From: CAG-826 sp964504595
Lineage (GTDB): Bacteria > Bacillota_I > Bacilli_A > RFN20 > CAG-826
Assembly: GCA_964504595.1 (NCBI GenBank)
Contig: CAZDEE010000001.1
Span: forward strand, 62,001 to 126,000
DNA length: 64,000 bases
Direction of reading: 5' to 3'
Position numbers and translations under genes: made by a program. The notes under the pieces are model-generated. The model was not told the origin of the DNA, did no database searches, and worked only from the letters and a program-made list of their open reading frames with translations. This document shows positions 17,028 to 24,905 of the stretch, piece after piece. How positions within the stretch are numbered: the first letter of the stretch is position 1; each line of letters starts with the position of its first letter.

Positions 17028-17698
17028 TGAGAATAAAAGATCTCGATGAAAGTCTTAGACCGCGTGAAAAAGCAAAAAGATATGGTATTGAAGCCCTAGA
17101 TACTAGTGAACTAATTGCTTTAATTATTGGAAGTGGTGTGAAAGGTTGTTCCGCGCTTGATATCGGAAGAACGTTATTAATGAAACATGATTTATCTTCT
17201 TTTTTTAAACTTGATTATTGTGCTTTAAAAAGCGAACGAGGATTTAAAGACCCCACCATCTTTCGCTTATTAGGCGCGATTGAATTGTGCAAAAGGATTA
17301 ATAAAACAAATAAAAGCATTACCACTAAAATAGATTCTATAAATCAAGTTTTAGATATATATAACAATGAACTATCAATTTTGGATTATGAAGTGATTGT
17401 TCTTATTATGCTTAATAACCAAAATCGAATAATTAAGGAAGAAGTTTTATCAAAAGGAAGTTCCACCGACACATCATTTTCACCAGTAGATTTATTTAGA
17501 TGTCTTTTAAAAGAAGGGACAAGAAAATTTTATTTATTACATAATCATCCTAGTGGAAATAAAAATCCTAGTACGAATGATATTTATTACACTCTAGAAT
17601 TAATAAAATTATGTAATAATGTCGGTATTAAATTAATTGATCATATAATCATTTCCCAATACAATTATTTTTCTTTTAAGGAAAACAACTTAATGTGA
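17027..17698 (+). CDS. radC: RadC/YsxA family JAB-domain protein
   Basis: RadC-family proteins have an N-terminal helix-hairpin-helix-like region (LRPREKAKRYG, then LIALIIGSGVKG) and a C-terminal JAB/MPN metallo-domain with the metal site HNHPSG (near residue 182) and the downstream Asp (KLIDHII). The 223-residue protein has both. Despite the name, a DNA repair role is not established. It overlaps the small peptide gene by one base. In B. subtilis radC is followed by mreBCD and minCD; here minC follows directly. Confidence 0.92.
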   Translation: MRIKDLDESLRPREKAKRYGIEALDTSELIALIIGSGVKGCSALDIGRTLLMKHDLSSFFKLDYCALKSERGFKDPTIFRLLGAIELCKRINKTNKSITTKIDSINQVLDIYNNELSILDYEVIVLIMLNNQNRIIKEEVLSKGSSTDTSFSPVDLFRCLLKEGTRKFYLLHNHPSGNKNPSTNDIYYTLELIKLCNNVGIKLIDHIIISQYNYFSFKENNLM

Positions 17699-17703
17699 GT
17701 TTA

Positions 17704-17726
17704 TTCGACATTTAATTCCGTTATAG
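17704..17726 (+). promoter_or_regulatory. Possible minC promoter with a Spo0A-box-like site
   Basis: TTCGACATT at 17704-17712 reads AATGTCGAA on the reverse strand, matching 7 of 9 positions of the Spo0A box TTTGTCGAA. TATAGT about 10 bases downstream could be a -10 box. The motif is short and chance matches are expected in this genome. Confidence 0.3.
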
Positions 17727-17743
17727 TAAATGCGGTGATTAAA

Positions 17744-18262
17744 ATGGAACAACTTATTATAAGTTTAAAAGAGGATACTGAAGAAAGTCTAAGATTAGTA
17801 AAAGAACAACTGGAAGAGTGCTGTTTTAGTAAAAAAAGAGTGGAAATCACTTTGGATTGTAGTTTTTTACCAACCCCAATCTTTATGTATAAGATATTCA
17901 CTCTTTTTTTTGATTATCAAATTGCTTTTTTTAAAAAAGTTAAATATAAAAAAGAAAAACAAATGGAAATATTAGAAATTACGCTTCGTAATGGCGAGCA
18001 ATTAGAAATAAATTCACCAACAATTATTATCGGTGATATTCATAAAGAAGCAATTTTGCATGTCCATGATCTTCTTTTTGTATCAGGAAATGTTGAAGGA
18101 ACAATTTATTTATATAAAAATAAGGGAGCAATTTTTGCAGAGAACTTTTCTTCTTCAAAACTAATCTTTGAAAATGATGTTATTAAAATATTAAATGGAA
18201 AGAAAATATATTTCGATAATTTAAAAGGAGGCAATATTTTATGGCGCGTTCTATCGTTATAA
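17744..18262 (+). CDS. minC: Septum-site determining protein MinC
   Basis: MinC blocks FtsZ assembly away from mid-cell. The 172-residue product has a reduced N-terminal FtsZ-binding domain (1-75) and the C-terminal right-handed beta-helix (INSPTIIIGDIHKEAILHV, GNVEGTIYLYKNKGAIFAE) that binds MinD. It is about 50 residues shorter than B. subtilis MinC. Start is the ATG preceded by GGTGAT 7 bases upstream. Its last 22 bases overlap minD, whose ribosome site AAGGAGG lies inside minC, so they are co-translated. Confidence 0.85.
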   Translation: MEQLIISLKEDTEESLRLVKEQLEECCFSKKRVEITLDCSFLPTPIFMYKIFTLFFDYQIAFFKKVKYKKEKQMEILEITLRNGEQLEINSPTIIIGDIHKEAILHVHDLLFVSGNVEGTIYLYKNKGAIFAENFSSSKLIFENDVIKILNGKKIYFDNLKGGNILWRVLSL

Positions 18263-19011
18263 CTAGTGGTAAAGGAGGAGTTGGAAAATCGACAATCACA
18301 GCGTTACTAGGTAAAAAACTAGCGAAATTAGGAAAAAAAGTGGTCTTAATTGATGCTGATTTAGGATTGAAAAATTTGGATGTTATTTTAAATGTTGAAA
18401 ATCGAGTGATTTATGATTTAGAAGACGTTATAAAGGGTCGTACTTCCTTAAATAAAGCACTAATTCAAGACAAAGAATTTAATAATCTATTTTTACTACC
18501 TGCATCGCTTAAAATTGATATTTTAAAATTTAACCATGAGTATTTTATGACAATACTTAATGAATTAAATAAGGATTTTGATTATATATTAATCGATAGC
18601 CCGGCAGGAATTGAAAGAGGCTTTTATAATGCGATTAAAGGGGCAAATGAAGCAATTGTTATAAGTACACTTGATAAATCCTCAATTAAAGACGCTGATA
18701 AAGTTATAGGTATATTAAAAGGTGAACAGTTTGTTAATATAAAACTTATTGTCAATAAAATAAGTAAAAAAGGTATAAAAAATAACTATGACTTGGATAT
18801 TAATGACGTATTAAGAGTTTTAGGAATACCACTTCTCGGATACATGTATGAAGAACAAAATATTAGAAAAATTCAAAATTATGGTAATAATATCAAATTA
18901 TTAAACGAAGAAAACATATTAAAAATTGCCTTACGAATAAGTGGTGAAAAATATCAAATTAGCAATGAATCTTTTATTTCAAAGCTAATAAAAAGAGTCA
19001 AGTCATCATAG
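18241..19011 (+). CDS. minD: Septum-site ATPase MinD
   Basis: MinD is the membrane-associated ATPase that recruits MinC. The 256 residues show the deviant Walker A SGKGGVGKST (9-18), switch residues LIDADLGLKNLD, switch II LIDSPAGIERG, and a C-terminal amphipathic membrane-targeting helix FISKLIKRVKSS. No minE is present, as is normal for Bacilli that use DivIVA instead. The spoIVFA-like gene follows 19 bases later, as in B. subtilis. Confidence 0.95.
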   Translation: MARSIVITSGKGGVGKSTITALLGKKLAKLGKKVVLIDADLGLKNLDVILNVENRVIYDLEDVIKGRTSLNKALIQDKEFNNLFLLPASLKIDILKFNHEYFMTILNELNKDFDYILIDSPAGIERGFYNAIKGANEAIVISTLDKSSIKDADKVIGILKGEQFVNIKLIVNKISKKGIKNNYDLDINDVLRVLGIPLLGYMYEEQNIRKIQNYGNNIKLLNEENILKIALRISGEKYQISNESFISKLIKRVKSS

Positions 19012-19030
19012 TATATAGTAGGTGATAAAA

Positions 19031-19597
19031 ATGGATGATATTGAAACAATAAAAAAAAGAATTGAAAATACTGCTTACAAAAAAGGTTCTATATACAAGA
19101 TAATGATGACAATTTTACTAGTTGCTGCATTAGGTATAGGATTTTTAATTTATGCTCGAAATGATCCTGAGGCAACCTTCCTTAATAGTATTTTTGGAAG
19201 CAGTCTAAATTTCCACTATTTAAATGAAAATGTTGATAAAACTCTCGATAGAATGTTCAATTTTAATATTATTGGTAATAATGATAAAGATTTACCGGTA
19301 AGTGGATCGGTTAATTATATAAGTTTAGGTGAAGATTTATATAAGTGTGATGATCAGCAAGTAAAAATGCTAAAAAAAGGCATAGTTTCATATATTGAAA
19401 AAGACACAAATTCATATTTTGTCGTTATTTCTTATCAAAATAGCATAAAAGCCTCTTATTTTTTCTTAGAATCATTATTAGTTAAAGTTGGCGATGAATT
19501 AAAAAAAGGTGATACATTTGCTAATTATGAAAGTGAGTTTAAAGTCATCTTTACTAAAAATAATAAAAAAATAACATATGAAGAAGTTTTTAATTAA
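19031..19597 (+). CDS. spoIVFA: SpoIVFA-like inhibitor of pro-sigma-K processing
   Basis: The 188-residue protein has a charged N-terminus, one membrane helix (near residues 24-43, MMTILLVAALGIGFLIYA) and an outer part ending in a LytM-like beta domain (YFVVISYQNSIKASYFF, VGDELKKGD). In B. subtilis SpoIVFA anchors and inhibits SpoIVFB until SpoIVB cleaves it. Similarity alone is weak; the call depends on size, topology and position between minD and spoIVFB. AGGTGA precedes the ATG at 19031. It overlaps spoIVFB by 20 bases. Confidence 0.78.
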   Translation: MDDIETIKKRIENTAYKKGSIYKIMMTILLVAALGIGFLIYARNDPEATFLNSIFGSSLNFHYLNENVDKTLDRMFNFNIIGNNDKDLPVSGSVNYISLGEDLYKCDDQQVKMLKKGIVSYIEKDTNSYFVVISYQNSIKASYFFLESLLVKVGDELKKGDTFANYESEFKVIFTKNNKKITYEEVFN

Positions 19598-20369
19598 TTT
19601 TTATATTAGTCCTTTTACAGTGATATATATCGGATTATCACTTGTTTTAGGACGTTTTTACTATTTGTTTATTCATTTATTTGTAGCTTTAATTCATGAA
19701 TTATCCCATGTTTTAATGGCTGTTGCTTTAAGGATGAAAGTTAAAGAAATAGAGGTATTACCATTTGGATTTTATGCTTCTTTTGATGATTTAGAAAGTC
19801 ATAGTCCACTTAAGCAAATTCTAGTTCTTATTAGTGGATTATTATCAATTTTTTTAAGTTTAGCGATATTAAAAGCTTTATATAAATTTAATATTTTATC
19901 TATTTATGGTTATAATCACGGAATCGAAGCCTCGATAAATGTTCTCCTATTTAATCTATTTCCTATTTATCCTTTGGATGGAAATAGAATTATTTATGCC
20001 TTTTTATCATATTTTTTTGAAGAGAGTAAAACAAAGATTTTAACTTGTCTAATATCTTTAGCATTTTGCTTGTTTATGATTATATATTTATTTAGAATTA
20101 ACCAAATCGTTATAGCGGTTTTTCTTTTAATAAATGCGATTAAATATCCATTATTGTCATATCAAAATTATATGAAGTTTCTTTTACTTCGTCGTTATGA
20201 TAAAGAAAAAAGAAAAGTAAAAATTTCATCTAAAATACGATTATTTAGACATTATGAGAACTATTATTATAAAGATAATAATTTATATGATGAAAACTTT
20301 ATTGTCGAAAAAAAGATTATTGCTTTAGCTAAAACTAAGAAAACATTTATTAAAAAATTTAAGTGCTAA
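19578..20369 (+). CDS. spoIVFB: SpoIVFB intramembrane metalloprotease
   Basis: SpoIVFB is the site-2-type protease in the outer forespore membrane that removes the pro-sequence of sigma-K. The 263-residue protein has about six membrane segments, zinc motif HELSH at 40-44, and the third ligand in NLFPIYPLDG (Asp134), positions that agree with B. subtilis SpoIVFB. The C-terminal 70 residues are basic and soluble, where the B. subtilis enzyme has a short CBS domain. Start overlaps spoIVFA. Its substrate gene sigK lies in this window at 61791. Confidence 0.93.
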   Translation: MKKFLINFYISPFTVIYIGLSLVLGRFYYLFIHLFVALIHELSHVLMAVALRMKVKEIEVLPFGFYASFDDLESHSPLKQILVLISGLLSIFLSLAILKALYKFNILSIYGYNHGIEASINVLLFNLFPIYPLDGNRIIYAFLSYFFEESKTKILTCLISLAFCLFMIIYLFRINQIVIAVFLLINAIKYPLLSYQNYMKFLLLRRYDKEKRKVKISSKIRLFRHYENYYYKDNNLYDENFIVEKKIIALAKTKKTFIKKFKC

Positions 20370-20431
20370 AATGATTTATAGTAATTTGAATGAGTAAAAT
20401 CATTAAAAAACAGCTGAAAATTAAAAAAATA

Positions 20432-20459
20432 TTGATTATTTGTTTATTTGTGATATCAT
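20432..20459 (+). promoter_or_regulatory. Promoter of the lysine riboswitch operon
   Basis: TTGATT (20432-20437), 16-base spacer, TATCAT (20454-20459), placing the transcript start just before the aptamer. Confidence 0.6.
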
Positions 20460-20474
20460 GAATTAGATAAAAAA

Positions 20475-20670
20475 ATTAGAGGAAGCGGTGCATCAGAGTA
20501 AGTTCTAGAGAAGGCATTCGATGAAGGAACTGAAAGGTAATCATCGCCGAACAAGGTTTTTAGGCATAAACATCTTGTGGGGTTATAGGAAATACTTATA
20601 ACACTCCTACTTATTTAAGTAGAGGCGCTAGTAAATTTGATTTAATGAAGCGCCTTGTGGCGTTTTTTTA
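20475..20670 (+). promoter_or_regulatory. Lysine riboswitch (L-box) with terminator switch
   Basis: The aptamer core shows the conserved segments TTAGAGG, CTGAAAGG and CATCGCCGAA, with a helix closing near ACTCCT. Downstream AGGCGCT (20623-20629) is exactly complementary to AGCGCCT (20649-20655), the 5' arm of a terminator whose stem is 20648-20654 with 20659-20665 plus a T run. Bound lysine should free the terminator and shut off the transporter genes. Confidence 0.88.
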
Positions 20671-20687
20671 TTAGAAAAGAGGATTTT

Positions 20688-21569
20688 ATGAAAAAATTAA
20701 TTCGATTCATTGCTTTATTAGGCTTTGTTTTTGCCGCAGCTTCTTGTGGAGGAGGAAATAATACTGACACAGGAAAAAAGAAATTAGTTGTTGGTTTAGA
20801 GTGCAATTATGCGCCATTTAATTGGACAGAAAATATTAAAACCGAAACTAATTATCCAATATATAAAACAAATAAATATGCAGAAGGCTATGACATTCAA
20901 ATAGCTAAGCAACTTGCTGATTACTTGGATATGGAGCTTGTTATTAAACAACTAGATTGGGATGCACTTATTCCTAATATTAAAAGTGATCTTATCGATT
21001 TAGTAATAGCTGGTATGTCTCCAACTGACTCAAGAAAAATAGATATTGATTTTTCAAATGCATATTATACTAGCGAACATGTTTTGTTAATTTCAAAAGA
21101 TAGTAAATACGCTAATGCGACTAGTGTTAGTGAATTAGAAGGTGCTAAAATTGGTGGCCAAATTGGTACGATTTATGATGATATAGCTCATGGTATTCCT
21201 GGATATAAAAAGCCTGAATCGGGTAGTTATGATAAAAATACTGTTCCTGAATTAATTACGAGCATTAAAAGCGGCTTAATCGATGGAACCGTTTTAGAGC
21301 TTCCTGTTGCTCAAGGGCAAGTTAATTTAAATAGCGAAACCTTAAAGATGATTCGTTTTGAAGAAGGTAAAGGATTTACTCAATTACTAGATGATGAAAC
21401 AAATACTTTACGTGACATAGTCGATACTGATAAAGATGTTTCAATAGGCATTAAAAAAGGAAATGAAGAACTATTACTTGGAGTTAATAGCTTTTTAAAT
21501 ACTCTTTCTAATGAGCAAAGAAATGAAATTATGATGAATGCGGTTGAAAGTTGCGCAAATATTGGGTAG
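20688..21569 (+). CDS. Amino-acid ABC transporter substrate-binding lipoprotein (probably lysine)
   Basis: The 293-residue product begins with a lipoprotein signal: basic start, hydrophobic core, and lipobox AAASC with the cysteine at residue 20. The mature part is a family 3 solute-binding protein: VVGLECNYAPFNWTE, YDIQIAKQLADYL, LIAGMSPTDSRK and the hinge region IGGQIGTIYDD. It is tethered outside the membrane and delivers solute to the permease next to it. Lysine is inferred from the riboswitch upstream. The ATG at 20688 has AGAGGA 5 bases upstream; a TTG further upstream lies in the terminator. Confidence 0.9.
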   Translation: MKKLIRFIALLGFVFAAASCGGGNNTDTGKKKLVVGLECNYAPFNWTENIKTETNYPIYKTNKYAEGYDIQIAKQLADYLDMELVIKQLDWDALIPNIKSDLIDLVIAGMSPTDSRKIDIDFSNAYYTSEHVLLISKDSKYANATSVSELEGAKIGGQIGTIYDDIAHGIPGYKKPESGSYDKNTVPELITSIKSGLIDGTVLELPVAQGQVNLNSETLKMIRFEEGKGFTQLLDDETNTLRDIVDTDKDVSIGIKKGNEELLLGVNSFLNTLSNEQRNEIMMNAVESCANIG

Positions 21570-21574
21570 ATAAT

Positions 21575-22837
21575 ATGTTAAGTTTTAAAAGATTAAAAAG
21601 TCATAATGCGTTTTTTAATGTTTTTTGCTTGTTAATTAATTTCTTTTTGTTAATAATTTTTGGAATAATCAATATGTTTATTGCGATGTTTAAATGGTTT
21701 ATTAACATATTTGTTAAATCCTATAAGCATGAAAATATTTATATTTTTATAACTTCGGTTGCATCAATTGCATTTTCAATAGCTTCTTTATGTGGCTTTA
21801 AAAATGGAACAAATATAAGTTGGGTCGCTAACTGTGGATCAATTATTCATATTTTACTTTTATTATTTAGTACAGTAATTTTTGTATTTATAATTTTAGA
21901 AACTATTTTAGAAAAGAAAAAACTTAAAAGTATTATAAATGATCGCTTTTGGTTTAAAAGGACTCTTTCTTATATCATAAGTGCAATATTGCTAGCATAT
22001 CTTGTTGATTTAACATTATTTGATTTTATAAATAGATGGAATTATGTAACTAAGCCAACGGATTCTACTTCGACTTTAGATACAATGATTTATTTTATGA
22101 AGTATTTTCAAATTAATTTTAAGGATGGTATTAAAACCACTATAAGTTTGTCATTACTTGGAACTCTATTTGGCTTAATTATCGCTTTTGGATTAGTTAG
22201 TTTAAGAATGTTAAAAGTCGGTCCTTATGATAATTATTTTTCTTCTTGTTTAAAAAGAATAGGCATTGGATTTTCGAAAATATATGTCACTTTAATTCGT
22301 GGAACGCCCATGGTAGTTCAAGCTTTTATCTTTTATTATTTAGTCCTTTCAATTTTTCAAAACTCATTGTCGGCAGCGGATTATCAATATTTTATTAGCG
22401 AGGTATGGACTCCATATCGAGCGGGTTTATTTACGGTTTCCGTTAATACTGCTGCCTATTTAACAGAAGTACTAAGAGGTGGAATTACCTCTGTTGATAA
22501 AGGACAAAAAGAAGCAGCAGAAGCACTTGGTTTAAATAAATTTCAAACGATGTTTAAGGTGGTATTTCCACAAGCAATAAAGAATAGTTTACCTTCAATT
22601 GGCAATGAGTTTATTGTAAATATTAAAGATACTTCCGTTTTAACTTTAATCGGTATTCTTGAACTTTTTTCGGTAGGCAAGAATGATATTTTAGGTATCT
22701 ATAGTGGAAAGTCCTTAGAAGCATATTTAATCGTTGCTATTTATTATCTTATTTTAACATTCTTAACATCAAAATTACTTCAATATATAGAAAAGAAAAT
22801 GGATGTTCCTGTAAAAGAAATAACGAGTTCAAATTAG
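21575..22837 (+). CDS. Amino-acid ABC transporter permease with extra N-terminal membrane domain
   Basis: The C-terminal 230 residues are a HisM/GlnP-type permease: GIKTTISLSLLGTLFG, VTLIRGTPMVVQAF, and the ATPase-contact loop EAAEALGLNKFQTM, followed by FPQAIKNSLPSIGNEF. The first 180 residues add about four hydrophobic segments (for example LLINFFLLIIFGIINMFIAM and IHILLLLFSTVIFVFIILET) that are not part of the usual 220-residue permease. The role of the extension is unknown. The 420-residue version starts at ATG 21575; in-frame TTG at 21551 is an alternative that overlaps the preceding gene. Confidence 0.88.
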   Translation: MLSFKRLKSHNAFFNVFCLLINFFLLIIFGIINMFIAMFKWFINIFVKSYKHENIYIFITSVASIAFSIASLCGFKNGTNISWVANCGSIIHILLLLFSTVIFVFIILETILEKKKLKSIINDRFWFKRTLSYIISAILLAYLVDLTLFDFINRWNYVTKPTDSTSTLDTMIYFMKYFQINFKDGIKTTISLSLLGTLFGLIIAFGLVSLRMLKVGPYDNYFSSCLKRIGIGFSKIYVTLIRGTPMVVQAFIFYYLVLSIFQNSLSAADYQYFISEVWTPYRAGLFTVSVNTAAYLTEVLRGGITSVDKGQKEAAEALGLNKFQTMFKVVFPQAIKNSLPSIGNEFIVNIKDTSVLTLIGILELFSVGKNDILGIYSGKSLEAYLIVAIYYLILTFLTSKLLQYIEKKMDVPVKEITSSN

Positions 22838-22849
22838 GAGAAGATACAA

Positions 22850-23584
22850 ATGGAAAATATTATTGAAATCAAGAGCATAAAAAAATCATTTGATAAAGGA
22901 AACAGCGTTTTAAATGGTATAAATTTATCGATAAAAAAAGGTGAAGTAGTGTGTATTATAGGTCCTTCAGGAAGTGGTAAATCAACTTTTATTCGTTGTA
23001 TTAATCTTCTTGAATATCCTGATGAAGGAGATATTTTATTTAAATCGGAATCAATATTAAATCGGAAATTTAATTTAAATAATTATCGAACTAAAGTCGG
23101 AATGGTATTTCAAAATTTTAATTTATTTAACAATATGAATGTACTAGATAATTGTATTTTAGCGCCAACAAAAGTTTTGAAAATTGATCATAATAAAGCG
23201 GTTGAACGAGCTCTATATTATTTACAAATTGTCGGACTTAAGGATTTTGCTTATAAAAATGTTAATACTTTATCAGGTGGGCAAAAACAACGGGTTGCTA
23301 TTGCAAGAGCTTTATGTATGAACCCAGAGGTTATCTTGTTTGATGAGCCAACGAGTGCATTAGATCCTGAAATGGTTAATGAAGTTTTGGATGTCATTAA
23401 AAAACTTGCTAACGAAGGTATGACAATGGTTATAGTTACTCACGAAATGAATTTTGCTCGTGATGTAGCAACAAGGGTGATTTTTATGGATTATGGTAAA
23501 ATTTTAGAGGAAGGTACACCAAGTGAAATATTTTTTAATCCTAAAAATGACAGAACAAAAGATTTTTTAAAAAGAGTTTTATAA
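22850..23584 (+). CDS. Amino-acid ABC transporter ATPase
   Basis: A 244-residue GlnQ/HisP-type ATPase: Walker A GPSGSGKST (near residue 38), Q-loop MVFQNFNLF, signature LSGGQKQRVAIARAL, Walker B VILFDEPTSALDPE and switch VTHEM. It powers uptake by the lipoprotein and permease encoded just upstream, all under the lysine riboswitch. It is preceded by AGGAGA and followed by a strong terminator. Confidence 0.95.
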   Translation: MENIIEIKSIKKSFDKGNSVLNGINLSIKKGEVVCIIGPSGSGKSTFIRCINLLEYPDEGDILFKSESILNRKFNLNNYRTKVGMVFQNFNLFNNMNVLDNCILAPTKVLKIDHNKAVERALYYLQIVGLKDFAYKNVNTLSGGQKQRVAIARALCMNPEVILFDEPTSALDPEMVNEVLDVIKKLANEGMTMVIVTHEMNFARDVATRVIFMDYGKILEEGTPSEIFFNPKNDRTKDFLKRVL

Positions 23585-23633
23585 TTGAAATTTTGTATTT
23601 TAAAGCACAGATTATATGAGAACAAATTATTTT

Positions 23634-23677
23634 AGCTGTTAAATCTAGTTGATTTCTAGTTTAATAGCTTTTTTTGA
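23634..23677 (+). terminator. Terminator of the transporter operon
   Basis: AGCTGTTAAA pairs with TTTAATAGCT (one G-T pair), with a second inner helix at CTAG, followed by a T run. Confidence 0.88.
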
Positions 23678-23754
23678 TGAAAATGATTGTAGATTTATTT
23701 ATATTCCCTATTTTTTGCTAGAAGACCGCTATAGGAAATTAATTTTTTAAACTA

Positions 23755-23784
23755 TTGACATTAATAACATAATTATGCTATATT
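23755..23784 (+). promoter_or_regulatory. Sigma-A promoter of rplU-prp-rpmA
   Basis: Perfect TTGACA (23755-23760), 18-base spacer and TATATT (23779-23784). Confidence 0.8.
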
Positions 23785-23789
23785 TCTTT

Positions 23790-23880
23790 TGTTGTCGCCT
23801 CACTAGCTACAACCGCTAAAAAAAGGTAACTAACAATCGCTATGATGGCCTTACTTGCGAGTCTAAGTGAAATTTAATTA
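23790..23880 (+). ncRNA. Ribosomal protein L21 leader RNA
   Basis: The 5' leader before rplU has the conserved features of the Bacilli L21 leader family: CGCCTCACTAGC near the start, a middle AGGTAACTAACAATCGC segment, and GATGGCCTTACTTGCGAG near the end. It is presumed to bind L21 and repress its own operon. Identification is by remembered consensus, not by a covariance model. Confidence 0.7.
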
Positions 23881-23893
23881 TAGGAGGTGCCTT

Positions 23894-24202
23894 ATGTACG
23901 CAATTATTGAAACTGGCGGAAAGCAAATTAGAGTTGAAGTTGGACAAAAAATTTACGTTGAAAAATTAGACGTTGAAGTTGGTTCAAACTACACATTCGA
24001 TAAAGTTTTATTAATCGGAGATAAAAATGCTAAAGTTGGTGCACCATATGTTGAAGGTGCTACAGTGACCGCTAAAATCGAAAAGCATGGTCTCAGCCGT
24101 AAAATCCGTGTCTTCAAGTATAAGTCAAAACATAACGAAAGAAAGACAATCGGACATCGTCAACCATATACATGCTTAACTATCGAAACAATTAATGGTT
24201 AA
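23894..24202 (+). CDS. rplU: Ribosomal protein L21
   Basis: A 102-residue 50S protein, normal length, beginning MYAIIETGGKQIRVEVGQ and with the C-terminal family signature KHNERKTIGHRQPYTCL. The ATG at 23894 follows TAGGAGGTG by 6 bases. First gene of the L21-Prp-L27 operon, which is conserved across Firmicutes and regulated by the leader RNA upstream. Confidence 0.97.
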   Translation: MYAIIETGGKQIRVEVGQKIYVEKLDVEVGSNYTFDKVLLIGDKNAKVGAPYVEGATVTAKIEKHGLSRKIRVFKYKSKHNERKTIGHRQPYTCLTIETING

Positions 24203-24204
24203 TT

Positions 24205-24516
24205 ATGGTAAATGTAGATTACACTGTAAATAAAGATGGCTCATTTAAGGAAGTTGAAATTAAAGGACACGCTGATTCAAGTGAAATTGAAGGACATGAT
24301 CTTGTCTGTGCAGCTGTAAGTTCAATTACTGTGGGCGCTTTAAATGCTTTAAATGAAATTGATAATTATGACATTAAAATTGAAAATGGTTATATTCGTT
24401 TAAAGTCAAGAAATAAAATTTCTCGTCATGATTCCGTGGTTATTGAAACAATGATGGTTCAATTAGCTACAATTGAAGATAGTTATGGGGATTTTATTAA
24501 AATTAAAAATCACTAA
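24205..24516 (+). CDS. prp: Prp, cysteine protease that trims L27
   Basis: The 103-residue YsxB/Prp protein removes the N-terminal extension of ribosomal protein L27 in Firmicutes. The catalytic pair is visible as His22 in KGHADSSE and Cys35 in HDLVCAAVSS, with the usual 12-residue spacing. It begins 2 bases after rplU and precedes rpmA, whose product carries the matching cleavage site. The ribosome site is weak, suggesting translation by coupling with rplU. Confidence 0.93.
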   Translation: MVNVDYTVNKDGSFKEVEIKGHADSSEIEGHDLVCAAVSSITVGALNALNEIDNYDIKIENGYIRLKSRNKISRHDSVVIETMMVQLATIEDSYGDFIKIKNH

Positions 24517-24536
24517 AGAAAGAGGGTGCATCTATT

Positions 24537-24824
24537 ATGATGTTTAAATTAGATCTTCAACTCTTCGCTTCTAAAAAGGGTGTTGGTTCTACAAAGAACG
24601 GCCGTGATTCCGAATCGAAGCGTTTAGGAGCCAAAAAAGGCGATGGTCAATATTGTACAGCTGGTTCAATTATTTATCGTCAACGTGGTACTAAAATTTA
24701 TCCTGGAACAAACACAATGCGTGGTGGCGATGATACAATTTTTGCTACTAAAGCAGGTATTGTTAAATATGAACGCTGGGGTAAAAATAGAACTCGCGTT
24801 TCTGTTTATGAAATTGCTGAATAA
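24537..24824 (+). CDS. rpmA: Ribosomal protein L27 with cleavable N-terminal extension
   Basis: L27 reaches toward the peptidyl-transferase centre with its N-terminus. The 95-residue precursor starts MMFKLDLQLFASKKGVG; in Firmicutes the LQxFA segment is cut by Prp so that the mature chain begins after Ala11. The rest is standard (GAKKGDGQ, IIYRQRGTKIYPG, VSVYEIAE). AGAGGGTG lies upstream; ATG at 24537 and 24540 are both possible starts. A terminator follows. Confidence 0.97.
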   Translation: MMFKLDLQLFASKKGVGSTKNGRDSESKRLGAKKGDGQYCTAGSIIYRQRGTKIYPGTNTMRGGDDTIFATKAGIVKYERWGKNRTRVSVYEIAE

Positions 24825-24837
24825 TTTATGCTAATTT

Positions 24838-24865
24838 AAGACCATTTAATATGGTCTTTTTTTAT
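24838..24865 (+). terminator. Terminator of rplU-prp-rpmA
   Basis: AAGACCAT (24838-24845) pairs with ATGGTCTT (24851-24858), then a T run. Confidence 0.9.
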
Positions 24866-24905
24866 TTTTTATTGTATATTAATAACAGAAAAAGTAGGTG
24901 ATATT

